Shown here: positions 7,104 through 14,896 of the stretch, one piece after another | Layout of the letters: each line of letters begins with the position of its first letter | How positions within the stretch are numbered: position 1 is the stretch's first letter | NCBI GenBank assembly: GCA_027076245.1 | Contig: JALTKC010000307.1 | Location: 1 to 16,889 of the forward strand | Length of the DNA: 16,889 nucleotides | Origin: Gammaproteobacteria bacterium | Lineage (GTDB): Bacteria; Pseudomonadota; Gammaproteobacteria; GRL18 | Direction: 5' to 3' | Position numbers and translations under genes: made by a program | Notes under the pieces: generated by a model | What the model saw: the letters and a program-made list of their open reading frames with translations, nothing else | The model's database searches: none | What the model was told of the DNA's origin: nothing

Positions 7104-7804
7104 TTCAGGGGACTTTATTTATAAATATATGGACATTGGTTAGTTTAATTTTCACTGTCTTTTCTGCCAAATTATACGCAGCAACTGATCCTTCTTTATC
7201 CACCGATGTGGTTATAGAAAAAAACGTCCCGGTTGCACAATTTGCCAGCGGTAAAATGGCTGGCTGGGAAGAAAAGGAATTTTCCGCTTATACTATCTAT
7301 CAGTTAAAACCTGGAGCAAATGGTGTGACAGCTTTAAATGCCGCAAGTCAGGCCAGTGCTTCGGGACTGTTTAAAACCATTCATATCGACCTGAATAAAA
7401 CTCCTTATATTAACTGGGCCTGGAAAATTGAGCAGCCTCTTAAAGGGCTGAATGAGCGCAGCAAACAGGGTGACGATTATGCCGCTCGGATTTATGTGGT
7501 AAAAAAACATGCACTGCTTTTCTGGAAAACACGGGCATTAAACTATGTCTGGTCGTCTAACCAGATGCGTTTTTCTCAATGGGACAATGCCTATACCTCT
7601 CAGGCAAAAATGCTGGCTGTGCAGGGTAAGCATAGTCCAGTGGGTCAGTGGCTCAGAGAAAAGCGCAATGTAAAGCAGGATTTTAAAAAGATTTTTGGTG
7701 AAGATATTAATGAAATCGATGTTGTGGCCATTATGACGGATACCGATAATTCAGGCCGCTCAGCCTCTGCCTGGTATGGGGATATTTATTTCTCTGCTGA
7801 ATAA
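7076..7804 (+). CDS. Exported DUF3047 protein; 5' end altered by a dyad repeat
   Basis: The mature part (from about 7185) matches the DUF3047 family, periplasmic proteins of unknown function: FASGKMAGWEEKEF, then INWAWKIEQPL, DDYAARIYVV, LNYVWSSN, and the end VAIMTDTDNSGRSASAWYGD. A hydrophobic stretch with a cleavage-like site (VSLIFTVFSAKLYA before ATDPS) is the signal peptide. The start is uncertain. The frame stays open back to ATG 6929, but that version would translate both dyad arms. ATG 7076 lies just before the right arm and gives a basic n-region (MRARCPHS) encoded by repeat DNA, 242 residues in all. TTG 7136 gives a signal peptide without positive charge, and the AGGGG at 7107-7111 is too far from it. 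I list 7076 as a compromise. The function of the family is unknown. Confidence 0.8.
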   Translation: MRARCPHSQVQGTLFINIWTLVSLIFTVFSAKLYAATDPSLSTDVVIEKNVPVAQFASGKMAGWEEKEFSAYTIYQLKPGANGVTALNAASQASASGLFKTIHIDLNKTPYINWAWKIEQPLKGLNERSKQGDDYAARIYVVKKHALLFWKTRALNYVWSSNQMRFSQWDNAYTSQAKMLAVQGKHSPVGQWLREKRNVKQDFKKIFGEDINEIDVVAIMTDTDNSGRSASAWYGDIYFSAE

Positions 7805-7887
7805 AGTTTTTTATCCGTTATCTGCTATTTTGCAAGTTATCTACGGCTATTGTAAAATTACCAGTCCGATTCAATCTGGTTAACTAA

Positions 7888-8889
7888 ATGAACGACGATC
7901 GATCCAACCCGGCTTCCATTTTAACAGGTGGGAGCCGGGGTCTGCTGAAACGCATCGGCCAGGCGCTGGCGGGTGATATTACTGAAAAATCCGAACTGAT
8001 AGAAATACTGCGTACGGCCCAGCACCATGGTGTTATCAGCAGTGAAACACTGTCCATGATCGAAGGGGTTATGGAGGTAACGGATATGCAGGTGCGGGAG
8101 GTGATGGTGCCCCGTTCTCAGATGACCGTTATTGAGCGTAATGCCGGTGCCGAAGAAATACTTTCCTGCATTATTGAATCAGCCCATTCCCGCTTTCCCG
8201 TAATTGGTGAAACCCGCGATAATATCGAGGGGATTATTCTGGCCAAGGATATGCTTAACTTCTTTGCCAGAGAAGATCATGCTGCACTGGATCTGCGTGA
8301 ATACATGCGCCCTGCGGTTTTTATCCCGGAAAGTAAACGTCTTAATGTGCTGCTGCGGGATTTTCGCTCCAATCGTAATCATATGGCGGTGGTGGTTGAT
8401 GAGTACGGTGGTGTGGCCGGACTGGTGACCATTGAAGATGTACTGGAAGAAATTGTCGGTGAAATTGAAGACGAACATGATATTGAAGAAGACAGTACTA
8501 TTACCGTGCATGGCAAGGGTGTCTATACTGTACAAGCTTTAACTGAACTGGATGAATTTAACCGGTTTTTTAAATCCTCATTTAAGTCAGACAAGTTTGA
8601 TACCATTGGCGGAATAGTTATGAATGCTTTTGGTTATATGCCTTCCCGTGGTGAAGAAATAGAAATTGACGACTTCCTGTTTAAGGTGATTCGTGCAGAT
8701 GATCGGCGTATTCACAGTTTGCGGATCATTCGTAAACAAAAGCAGAATAATAGCCATGAGCGCAATAACAGCCATGAGCGCAATAACGGCCCTGAGCGCA
8801 ATAACGGCCCTGAGCGTAACAGCAGCTCTAACAGCCACGGCCAGAATGCGGATACAGCAAACAGCACCCATTCCAGCTCTGCAGATTAA
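7888..8889 (+). CDS. corC: CorC/YbeX-family CBS-pair protein with repeat tail
   Basis: This is a HlyC/CorC-family cytoplasmic protein, historically linked to magnesium/cobalt efflux, and the usual neighbour of ybeY and lnt. Residues about 25-65 contain the family's leading helix region; a CBS pair spans about 70-195 (VMVPRSQM, FPVIGETRDNIEGIILAKDML, and VVVDEYGGVAGLVTIEDVLEEIVGEIEDEHD), and a transporter-associated domain spans about 205-285. E. coli CorC is 292 residues; this one is 333. The extra C-terminal part is low-complexity and built from four 18-bp repeats (NNSHER twice, NNGPER twice), then an Asn/Ser-rich end. No clear Shine-Dalgarno precedes the ATG. The stop TAA abuts the lnt ATG. 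Confidence 0.93.
   Translation: MNDDRSNPASILTGGSRGLLKRIGQALAGDITEKSELIEILRTAQHHGVISSETLSMIEGVMEVTDMQVREVMVPRSQMTVIERNAGAEEILSCIIESAHSRFPVIGETRDNIEGIILAKDMLNFFAREDHAALDLREYMRPAVFIPESKRLNVLLRDFRSNRNHMAVVVDEYGGVAGLVTIEDVLEEIVGEIEDEHDIEEDSTITVHGKGVYTVQALTELDEFNRFFKSSFKSDKFDTIGGIVMNAFGYMPSRGEEIEIDDFLFKVIRADDRRIHSLRIIRKQKQNNSHERNNSHERNNGPERNNGPERNSSSNSHGQNADTANSTHSSSAD
8746..8817 (+). repeat. 18-bp in-frame tandem repeat, 4 copies, inside corC
   Basis: Units at 8746, 8764, 8782 and 8800, each 18 bases. Units 1-2 encode NNSHER and units 3-4 NNGPER (residues 287-310). Adjacent units differ by single or few bases, so the array grew by recent duplication. Because 18 is a multiple of three, copy-number change would alter tail length without shifting frame. 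Confidence 0.97.
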
Positions 8890-10500
8890 ATGGCTGACAG
8901 CAAAAAAAAAGTAATAGTTCATAATTCCTCTAGTCTTCTGGAGTATTTTCTTGCAGGGCTTTTAAAAAAAATTAACGGTTCTTGGTCTGGTCTGTTAGCC
9001 TTTATCTGCGGAGCATTAATCCCCTTATCCTTTGCACCATTCAATACCTGGTATCCCGCTTTTTCCTACCTGATATTTTTTCCACTGGCGCTGTTTTTAT
9101 GGCTGCTGCTTAATACCCGGACTGCACGTCAGGGCTTTTATACAGGCTGGTTATTTGGCTTCGGACTGTTTGCCGTTGGAGTATCCTGGCTGTATGTGGC
9201 TATCCATGATTTTGGCGGGGCGCACTGGTCGCTGGCCGGTTTGTTTACTGGTCTTTTTATTGCTTTTCTGGCCCTGTTTTATGCACTGACCGGCTACTTA
9301 ATCGTCAAACTTAAAAATACCGGCCTTGTACCGCAATCGCTGCTGGTTCTGTTGTATATACCATTAATCTGGGTTTTTATGGAGTGGTTCAGAAGCTGGT
9401 TTTTAACGGGGTTTCCCTGGCTGTTAAATGGCTATCCCATGATACAGACTCCGCTGTCTGGTTATGCACCGCTTGTTGGTATTTACGGGTTGTCATTTCT
9501 GGTGGTGTTTTTATCGGCTTTATTAGTAGTACGTATTCGTCCTTTCTTCAGTATTGTTATTGTTGTTATTATTTTTTCAGGCGGGGCATGGCTGGCTGCT
9601 GTGCAGTGGAGTCAGCCTCAGGGGCAGCCTTTAAAAATAGCCATGGTGCAGGGCAATGTTAATCAGGCAGTTAAATGGAGTCGGGAACAGCTGGAAAAAA
9701 CCAAAGCACACTATATTTCACTCAGTAAACCCCTGTGGCCGGAGCACGATATTATTGTCTGGCCGGAAAATGCTATTCCTTCTTTTTATCATAATCTGGA
9801 ACACGGCTTTTATCATCAGCTGAGCCGGCAGGCAGAACAAACAGACAGTGAGCTGGTGGCAGGACTGCCGGTTTATAATACTCAAACTCAGCAGTATTAT
9901 AATGCGGTCACCAGTCTGGGTGGAAAACAGGGCTTTTATTATAAAACCCATCTGGTGCCCTTTGGTGAATATGTGCCTCTGGCCAGTGTACTGCGTGGAC
10001 TGATGCAGTTTTTTAATATGCCTATGTCGGGTTTCAGTGCCGGCAGTATGCTGCAGCCGCTGCTGACTATTAAGGGCTATCCGGTAGTAACGACCATTTG
10101 TTATGAAGATGTTTTTTCTGCGGATGTTATAAAAAATATTCCGCAGGCTTATTTTATGATTAATCTGTCTAATAACGGCTGGTACGGGAACTCATTTGCC
10201 CCGCCGCAGCATCTGGAAATGGCCCGCATGCGCGCCCTGGAAACCAGCCGGGATCTGATCCGCAGTACCACCAGCGGGATTACGGCACTGGTGAATAACA
10301 GGGGACAGGTTAAAGTCAGCGGATCTCAGTTTGAGTCCACTGTTGTCAGTGGCGAAATTCAGCCCAGACAGGGTATAACGCCTTATGTTTACTGGGGGAA
10401 TTATCCTCTGTATGCTTTGTTTTTGCTGTCCGTGCTTTATCTGCTCTGGTTAAGGACTTTATCTGCTCTGGTTAAAAAGAAAGGGAAGATAAGAGCATGA
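8890..10500 (+). CDS. lnt: Lnt, apolipoprotein N-acyltransferase
   Basis: Lnt transfers an acyl chain from phospholipid to the amino group of the lipidated cysteine of apolipoproteins, the last step of lipoprotein maturation at the inner membrane. At 536 residues it has N-terminal membrane helices (about 35-240), then a carbon-nitrogen hydrolase domain in the periplasm (about 246-490), then a last helix near 505-525. The catalytic triad is intact: E293 in VWPENAIP, K352 in FYYKTHLVPFGEY, C404 in TTICYEDVF, corresponding to E267, K335 and C387 of E. coli. The ATG directly follows the corC stop and has no clear Shine-Dalgarno, so it probably relies on coupling. Its stop overlaps the next gene by four bases (ATGA). 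Confidence 0.97.
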   Translation: MADSKKKVIVHNSSSLLEYFLAGLLKKINGSWSGLLAFICGALIPLSFAPFNTWYPAFSYLIFFPLALFLWLLLNTRTARQGFYTGWLFGFGLFAVGVSWLYVAIHDFGGAHWSLAGLFTGLFIAFLALFYALTGYLIVKLKNTGLVPQSLLVLLYIPLIWVFMEWFRSWFLTGFPWLLNGYPMIQTPLSGYAPLVGIYGLSFLVVFLSALLVVRIRPFFSIVIVVIIFSGGAWLAAVQWSQPQGQPLKIAMVQGNVNQAVKWSREQLEKTKAHYISLSKPLWPEHDIIVWPENAIPSFYHNLEHGFYHQLSRQAEQTDSELVAGLPVYNTQTQQYYNAVTSLGGKQGFYYKTHLVPFGEYVPLASVLRGLMQFFNMPMSGFSAGSMLQPLLTIKGYPVVTTICYEDVFSADVIKNIPQAYFMINLSNNGWYGNSFAPPQHLEMARMRALETSRDLIRSTTSGITALVNNRGQVKVSGSQFESTVVSGEIQPRQGITPYVYWGNYPLYALFLLSVLYLLWLRTLSALVKKKGKIRA

Positions 10501-11759
10501 ATTTTAAACGGGTGCGTTTTTTTTCGTTTGTTTTTTTCCTGTTTCTGGCACAAACAACCCATGCTGAAATTGTAAAATCCTACACCATTAAGCTGGCACC
10601 GGTTTGTCAGAAAAACAATACTCTAACGGTGTTCTCTGCATCGCAAGTGCCGTATTTAATAGGTCGGCCACTCAGGCAACTGGCTTTTTACCGTTTTTCA
10701 GAACCGTCGGAGGACATGCAGACTATTGTCTTTCAGATTGATCAGAAAGATGATCAGGATCGCTTTGTACTCCAGCCAGCAGGAGATAAAAACACCCTCC
10801 TGTCAGCACGGGATGAACTGGTTGTAAGAACAGAAGACCTGGGGAAAAAAATTGAAAACAATGTAAAGATTTTAAAAGAACATAAATTAGTAGAAATTAA
10901 ACTATTATCTGGTTCGTTAGACAACCCTGGATTTATCTATATTAATATCGCTTCCCGTAAACCATCAGAGCCTGCTGGAAAAGAGAAATATCTAAATTAC
11001 AATAAAACAGATGATGTGGTTTCGGCTGATAATTTTAAAATTGGTTTTTCTGAGCTTAAACCCTTTCTGGTAGATGAGTTTCACTGGAAAATTGATAATG
11101 GACAATGGTCGGATGACTTAAGTGATATGATGAAAATCCGTCATAAGGGACGTTTCTTCGGCCTGAATTTTCAACGCAGTCAGGATGACTATTCATCTGC
11201 TCTGACTGCGGTTAAACTGGGACCATTAAGAGTGATACGACGGACTGAAAACCGCATTAAGGTATTCTGGAAACTGAAAACCCCGGCACTGCTAATTGAT
11301 TATATAATGACGCCGGATGGTTTTATTATGGATACCATAATTGACATCCCTTTTAAAATATCTTTTTTCTTCAGCAACCTGGAAACCATTACGACTATGG
11401 ACTGGAATCCGCAACAATCCGGGCATCTGTCTGTGTACACTCCAAAACTTGGAATGGATATTCCCATTAATGGTATCGACTCGAAACTTAAGCAAGAGTT
11501 TAATACCATTGAAGCGACTCGTTTTAGCGTTGCAACGCTGAAAGGTAAGCTTGATGTTGATTTGCAGATACCCGAAAATTTTCCTGTCCGTGCCATGCTG
11601 TATCTGGCCGATAAGCCGGATATAGCTGATCCGCCGGAAAACTTTCCCGGGCAGACGGGTAATGTTGGTTTTAAAACTCTGGGATGGGAGAATATTGACG
11701 GCCGGCTGTATCATTTAAAATTTACGGTATGTATATTAAACCTGAATAAATCCTTATAG
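10497..11759 (+). CDS. Uncharacterised exported protein coupled to lnt
   Basis: I do not recognise this 420-residue protein. It starts with a clear signal peptide (MNFKRVRFF, a hydrophobic core, then AQTTHA before EIVKSY), so it is periplasmic or outer-membrane associated. The mature part is rich in beta-type alternation (for example RTENRIKVFWKLKTPALLIDY) and has no cysteine pair, lipobox or membrane helix that I can see beyond a short hydrophobic run near 285-295 (FKISFFFSNLE). Start and stop overlap with lnt (ATGA) implies translational coupling. The extreme C-terminus may be altered: after LKFTV the frame reads CILNLNKSL, while the +1 frame reads YIKPE and stops. The MCE operon follows after 74 bases. 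A role in the envelope is inferred from context only. Confidence 0.8.
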   Translation: MNFKRVRFFSFVFFLFLAQTTHAEIVKSYTIKLAPVCQKNNTLTVFSASQVPYLIGRPLRQLAFYRFSEPSEDMQTIVFQIDQKDDQDRFVLQPAGDKNTLLSARDELVVRTEDLGKKIENNVKILKEHKLVEIKLLSGSLDNPGFIYINIASRKPSEPAGKEKYLNYNKTDDVVSADNFKIGFSELKPFLVDEFHWKIDNGQWSDDLSDMMKIRHKGRFFGLNFQRSQDDYSSALTAVKLGPLRVIRRTENRIKVFWKLKTPALLIDYIMTPDGFIMDTIIDIPFKISFFFSNLETITTMDWNPQQSGHLSVYTPKLGMDIPINGIDSKLKQEFNTIEATRFSVATLKGKLDVDLQIPENFPVRAMLYLADKPDIADPPENFPGQTGNVGFKTLGWENIDGRLYHLKFTVCILNLNKSL

Positions 11760-11833
11760 TATGTTTTCAGTCTGTCATATATACTAAAGTTTTAACCTAA
11801 ATAAATCAGTTAAACCAGAAACCTAATGAATTT

Positions 11834-12991
11834 ATGAGTCAGGACGCCGTCAGTACTAAACGTAAACCGCAATATTCAACCCAGCTGAAAGGCTCGGTAT
11901 TATTGCTGCAGCTGTCAGGCGACTGGACCTGTGATATACAGTTTCCTGATGATATTGATACAGAACTGCAAAATACCCTCTGTGCCCATCAGGAAATTGA
12001 TATTGTGCAGGTGGACATGACACAGGTAAAAGCCTGGAATTCTGCTCTGTTAACGAGTGTGGTATCCCTCAACGATTTATGTAAAAAACACGATGTAAGC
12101 ATTGATACTGCCTTAATGCCCGATGAAATGATCCGGCTGCTCAAGCTGGCCCTGGATGTTGAAGCTCGTGATTCCAGAAAATACACCGGTAAACGCAGTA
12201 CCTTCCTGTTTACGGTCGGCAGTAATGCCATTAATGCGGTGGCTGAAGTCGGTGATGTAATCGCATTTCTGCGTGATGTTTTTCATGCTTCCATGAATAT
12301 GCTGCGCGGCAGGGCGGTGTATCGTTCTTCTGATACCTGGCTGGTTATGCAGCAGACCGGTGCGGAGGCTTTGCCAATTGTCAGTCTGCTTAATTTTCTG
12401 GTTGGGGCTATTCTAGGCTATATCGGGGCTATGCAGCTGGAAAAATTCGGTGCTGAGATTTTTATTGGGGATATGGTTGGTGTGGCCATGACCCGTGAAA
12501 TAGCGGCTATTATTACGGCCATTATTATGGCGGGGCGTTCCGGTGCAGCCTTTGCGGCCCAACTAGGTACCATGAAGGTTAATGAGGAAATCGATGCCCT
12601 GAAGAGCATGGGGCTGTCGCCTATAGAATTTCTGGTGCTGCCGCGAATGATCGGAATGATGTTAATGATGCCTTTATTATCGGTTTATGCCATATTTATG
12701 GGGGTGTTTGGCGGTGCCCTGGTGGCCTTTGCCGTATTAAATATTACCCTGGAACAGTATCTTGATGTGGTCATGAAAGCCGTTACTCTCAATGATCTGT
12801 TTGTGGGTATTACGATGTCCGTGGTGTTCGGCGCCATAGTTGCGGTTGTGGGCTGTCAGAAAGGTATGAGCTGTGGTAAAACGGCTGAAGCGGTCGGAGC
12901 ATCAACCACTTCTGCAGTGGTCACGGCGACGGTTATTATTTTTGTTTCTGCCGCAATTATGACGGTGCTGTTCGGTGTGCTGGGGATTTAA
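11834..12991 (+). CDS. MlaE-family ABC permease with N-terminal STAS-like domain
   Basis: This is the inner-membrane permease of an MCE-type lipid transporter. Residues about 15-110 form a STAS-like domain (LLLQLSGDW and the segment VQVDMTQVKAWNSALLTSVV), which in the E. coli Mla system is the separate protein MlaB. Residues about 140-385 are the MlaE permease: membrane helices, the conserved RSGAAFAAQLGTMKVNEEID-type coupling segment (about 235-254), and the late GKTAEAVGASTTSAVV block. The ATG at 11834 has no strong Shine-Dalgarno, but no better start is nearby. The ATPase gene follows after three bases. Together with the next three genes it forms a four-gene transporter operon; mlaC and mlaA homologues are absent from this operon. 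Confidence 0.93.
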   Translation: MSQDAVSTKRKPQYSTQLKGSVLLLQLSGDWTCDIQFPDDIDTELQNTLCAHQEIDIVQVDMTQVKAWNSALLTSVVSLNDLCKKHDVSIDTALMPDEMIRLLKLALDVEARDSRKYTGKRSTFLFTVGSNAINAVAEVGDVIAFLRDVFHASMNMLRGRAVYRSSDTWLVMQQTGAEALPIVSLLNFLVGAILGYIGAMQLEKFGAEIFIGDMVGVAMTREIAAIITAIIMAGRSGAAFAAQLGTMKVNEEIDALKSMGLSPIEFLVLPRMIGMMLMMPLLSVYAIFMGVFGGALVAFAVLNITLEQYLDVVMKAVTLNDLFVGITMSVVFGAIVAVVGCQKGMSCGKTAEAVGASTTSAVVTATVIIFVSAAIMTVLFGVLGI

Positions 12992-12994
12992 GCT

Positions 12995-13831
12995 ATGAGC
13001 CGGACCTTTCATAAAACGGATGATTCCAGTGCGGTTATTATTGTTGAAGACATGGGCATGAGTTATGACGGTCAGGTCATACAGAGGGATCTGAATTTTG
13101 CTGTTAATCAGCATGATATTTTTATTATTATGGGTAATAGCGGCAGCGGTAAAAGTACTCTGATGCGGGCTATGACCGGTTTGAACAGGCCGGATACCGG
13201 AGATGTCTATTATTCCTGTGATTTTTATGAACGGCATAATAATAATGTGGATCTGCGTACAGTAGATAAAACCTATCAGGGCTACTGGCAGTCCGGGGAA
13301 ACCATGCGGCATAATATGATGTCCCAGTTCGGGGTTATGTTTCAGAACGGTGCCCTGTTCAGCTCCATGACCTTACTGGAAAATGTCTCCCTGCGTCTGG
13401 TGGAAACCACACAGTTCAGTCCAATGCGTATCCGTAAAATTGCTGCCCTTAAGCTGGCTCTGGTTGGGCTTAAGGGTTTTGAACATTATTATCCGTCCGA
13501 GATCAGCGGTGGTATGCAGAAACGGGTATCGATTGCCCGTGCCATGGCTATGGATCCGCCTATTCTTTTTTTTGATGAGCCGTCTGCCGGGCTGGATCCA
13601 GTCAGTTCCAAACAGCTGGATGATCTGCTGCTGGAGTTAAGAGACAGTATGGGGGTCACCATGGTGGTGGTGACCCATGAACTGGACAGTATTTTTGCCA
13701 TTGCCAATAATAGTATTTTTCTGGATCATGGAGAAAAAACCATTATTGCCAGCGGTGATCCTAAAAAGCTGGTCAATGAATGTGAAAATGAACAGGTTCG
13801 GGCTTTTCTGAGCAGAGGGAAAAAAACATGA
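12995..13831 (+). CDS. ABC transporter ATPase, MlaF-like
   Basis: This is the ATP-binding subunit that drives the MlaE-type permease. At 278 residues it has Walker A GNSGSGKST (47-55), Q-loop glutamine Q117 in FGVMFQNGALF, signature SGGMQKR (171-177), Walker B ILFFDEPSAGLD (190-201) and the H-loop H228. Compared with typical MlaF there is extra sequence between Walker A and the Q-loop (about 75-108, with YERHNNNVDLRTV and QGYWQSGETMRH), which may mark the subfamily. It starts three bases after the permease stop, and its TGA overlaps the ATG of the MCE gene in ATGA. Confidence 0.94.
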   Translation: MSRTFHKTDDSSAVIIVEDMGMSYDGQVIQRDLNFAVNQHDIFIIMGNSGSGKSTLMRAMTGLNRPDTGDVYYSCDFYERHNNNVDLRTVDKTYQGYWQSGETMRHNMMSQFGVMFQNGALFSSMTLLENVSLRLVETTQFSPMRIRKIAALKLALVGLKGFEHYYPSEISGGMQKRVSIARAMAMDPPILFFDEPSAGLDPVSSKQLDDLLLELRDSMGVTMVVVTHELDSIFAIANNSIFLDHGEKTIIASGDPKKLVNECENEQVRAFLSRGKKT

Positions 13832-14853
13832 GTATCAAGGCAAACCCCGTTGCAGTGGGTGGTTTTGTAATTGGCGCCATTATCCTGATTGTGGTCAGTT
13901 TGCTGGTGCTGGGGTCAGGTCGTCTGTTTAAAAATGATTTGCGGCTAATGGCGGTATTCCCCGGTTCAGTAAAAGGCCTAAGTGTCGGCTCACCGGTATT
14001 ATTCAGGGGGGTTGATATTGGTTCAGTGGCCAGTATTCAGTTGTATCATAACCATAAAACCCGCCAGAGTTTGGTGCCTGTTTATATTGATCTGAAACAG
14101 GAAGTGCTGGAATTAATGAAACAGGATAAAACCCAAAAAGGGCTGACAAAGGAAGAAGCCCTGGGTTTTATGGTGCTGATGATTAAGCAGGGGCTGTATG
14201 CCAGGCTGACACTGGAAAACCTGGTATCGGGCCGACAGTTAGTAGAATTTGAAATTGATCCTAATATAAAAATTAAACTCACAGGTATCGATAAAAATTA
14301 TTTGGAGATACCGACTGTGGAATCGGATTTAAATAAATTACAGAACCTGTTTAAATCCATCCCCCTAAAAGAGCTGACAGAAAATCTCGTCATTACGGTA
14401 ACTGAGATCAATAAAATGTTTGCCAGTGAAAAATCCAGAGGTGTTCTGCGTAATATTAATGAAGCCATTTCCGGCAGCCGCAGACTGGTGGACAGTTTAA
14501 ACAGTCAGATCCCGCCGCTGGTGGAATCCGGTCGGGATCGTCTGGATCAGGCGGAAGTATTACTTAAAACAACAGAAACTCAGCTGACAGAAACCCTGCT
14601 GGAACTGACACGCTTATCGACTAACCTGAATCAGCAGTTAACGCAGTTGACTCAGTCAGCCAATAAAGCCTTTAAGAAAAGTGATAAAACCTTTGAAAAT
14701 ATTAATGCTATTGTTGATAAGCAGAGTGTAGCGCGTCATAATCTGGAACAGAGTCTGCAGGAACTGTCCAGAGCGGCTAAATCATTCAGAGTATTTACGG
14801 AGTATCTGGAGCGGCATCCTGAAGCTATTATTCAGGGGAAGAAGAAGTATTAG
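13828..14853 (+). CDS. MCE-domain (MlaD/PqiB-like) membrane-anchored lipid-binding protein
   Basis: MCE proteins form periplasmic rings that hold lipids in transit between the membranes. This 341-residue protein has one N-terminal membrane helix (about 8-29), one MCE domain (about 38-148, with FPGSVKGLSVGSPVLFRGVDIGSV split over 44-67, and GLYARLTLENLVSGRQLVEF), then a long heptad-rich helical region (about 190-325). The end ERHPEAIIQGK is typical of the family. The single MCE domain with a long coiled coil suggests a needle-like tube rather than a simple MlaD ring. An AGAGGG Shine-Dalgarno lies inside the end of the ATPase gene, with ATGA overlap. The stop codon TAG lies in the first unit of a 7-bp repeat array. 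Confidence 0.93.
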   Translation: MSIKANPVAVGGFVIGAIILIVVSLLVLGSGRLFKNDLRLMAVFPGSVKGLSVGSPVLFRGVDIGSVASIQLYHNHKTRQSLVPVYIDLKQEVLELMKQDKTQKGLTKEEALGFMVLMIKQGLYARLTLENLVSGRQLVEFEIDPNIKIKLTGIDKNYLEIPTVESDLNKLQNLFKSIPLKELTENLVITVTEINKMFASEKSRGVLRNINEAISGSRRLVDSLNSQIPPLVESGRDRLDQAEVLLKTTETQLTETLLELTRLSTNLNQQLTQLTQSANKAFKKSDKTFENINAIVDKQSVARHNLEQSLQELSRAAKSFRVFTEYLERHPEAIIQGKKKY

Positions 14854-14889
14854 GGGTTAGGTTTTAGGCTATAGGTTTTAAGTTTTAGG
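14848..14889 (+). repeat. Heptamer array 4, degenerate (TTTTAGG) x 6, containing the MCE-gene stop
   Basis: Six successive 7-base units read TATTAGG, GGTTAGG, TTTTAGG, CTATAGG, TTTTAAG, TTTTAGG. The period is exact though the sequence varies. The first unit contains the TAG stop of the MCE gene (14851-14853). The last unit plus the next two bases form the AGGGG ribosome binding site of the lipoprotein gene. The unit sequence is different from the AACRCTY family, but the period and placement are the same. Confidence 0.75.
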
Positions 14890-14891
14890 GG
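14887..14891 (+). promoter_or_regulatory. Ribosome binding site choosing the ATG of the lipoprotein gene
   Basis: AGGGG ends five bases before ATG 14897. The alternative GTG at 14891 overlaps this site and would have none of its own, so ATG is preferred. Confidence 0.65.
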
Positions 14892-14896
14892 TGAGT

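Noticed and set aside
11292..11714. Minus-strand 140-residue reading frame
   Set aside because: It is antisense to the exported-protein gene and has no ribosome binding site or recognisable domain.
11757..11785. Promoter for the MCE operon with TATACT at 11780-11785
   Set aside because: The -10-like hexamer is good but there is no -35 at 16-18 bp, and the gap is A/T-rich, so chance is likely.
12902..13312. Minus-strand 136-residue reading frame
   Set aside because: It lies antisense to the end of the permease gene and the start of the ATPase gene, both well supported by motifs; its His/Asn/Ile-rich product is a shadow.
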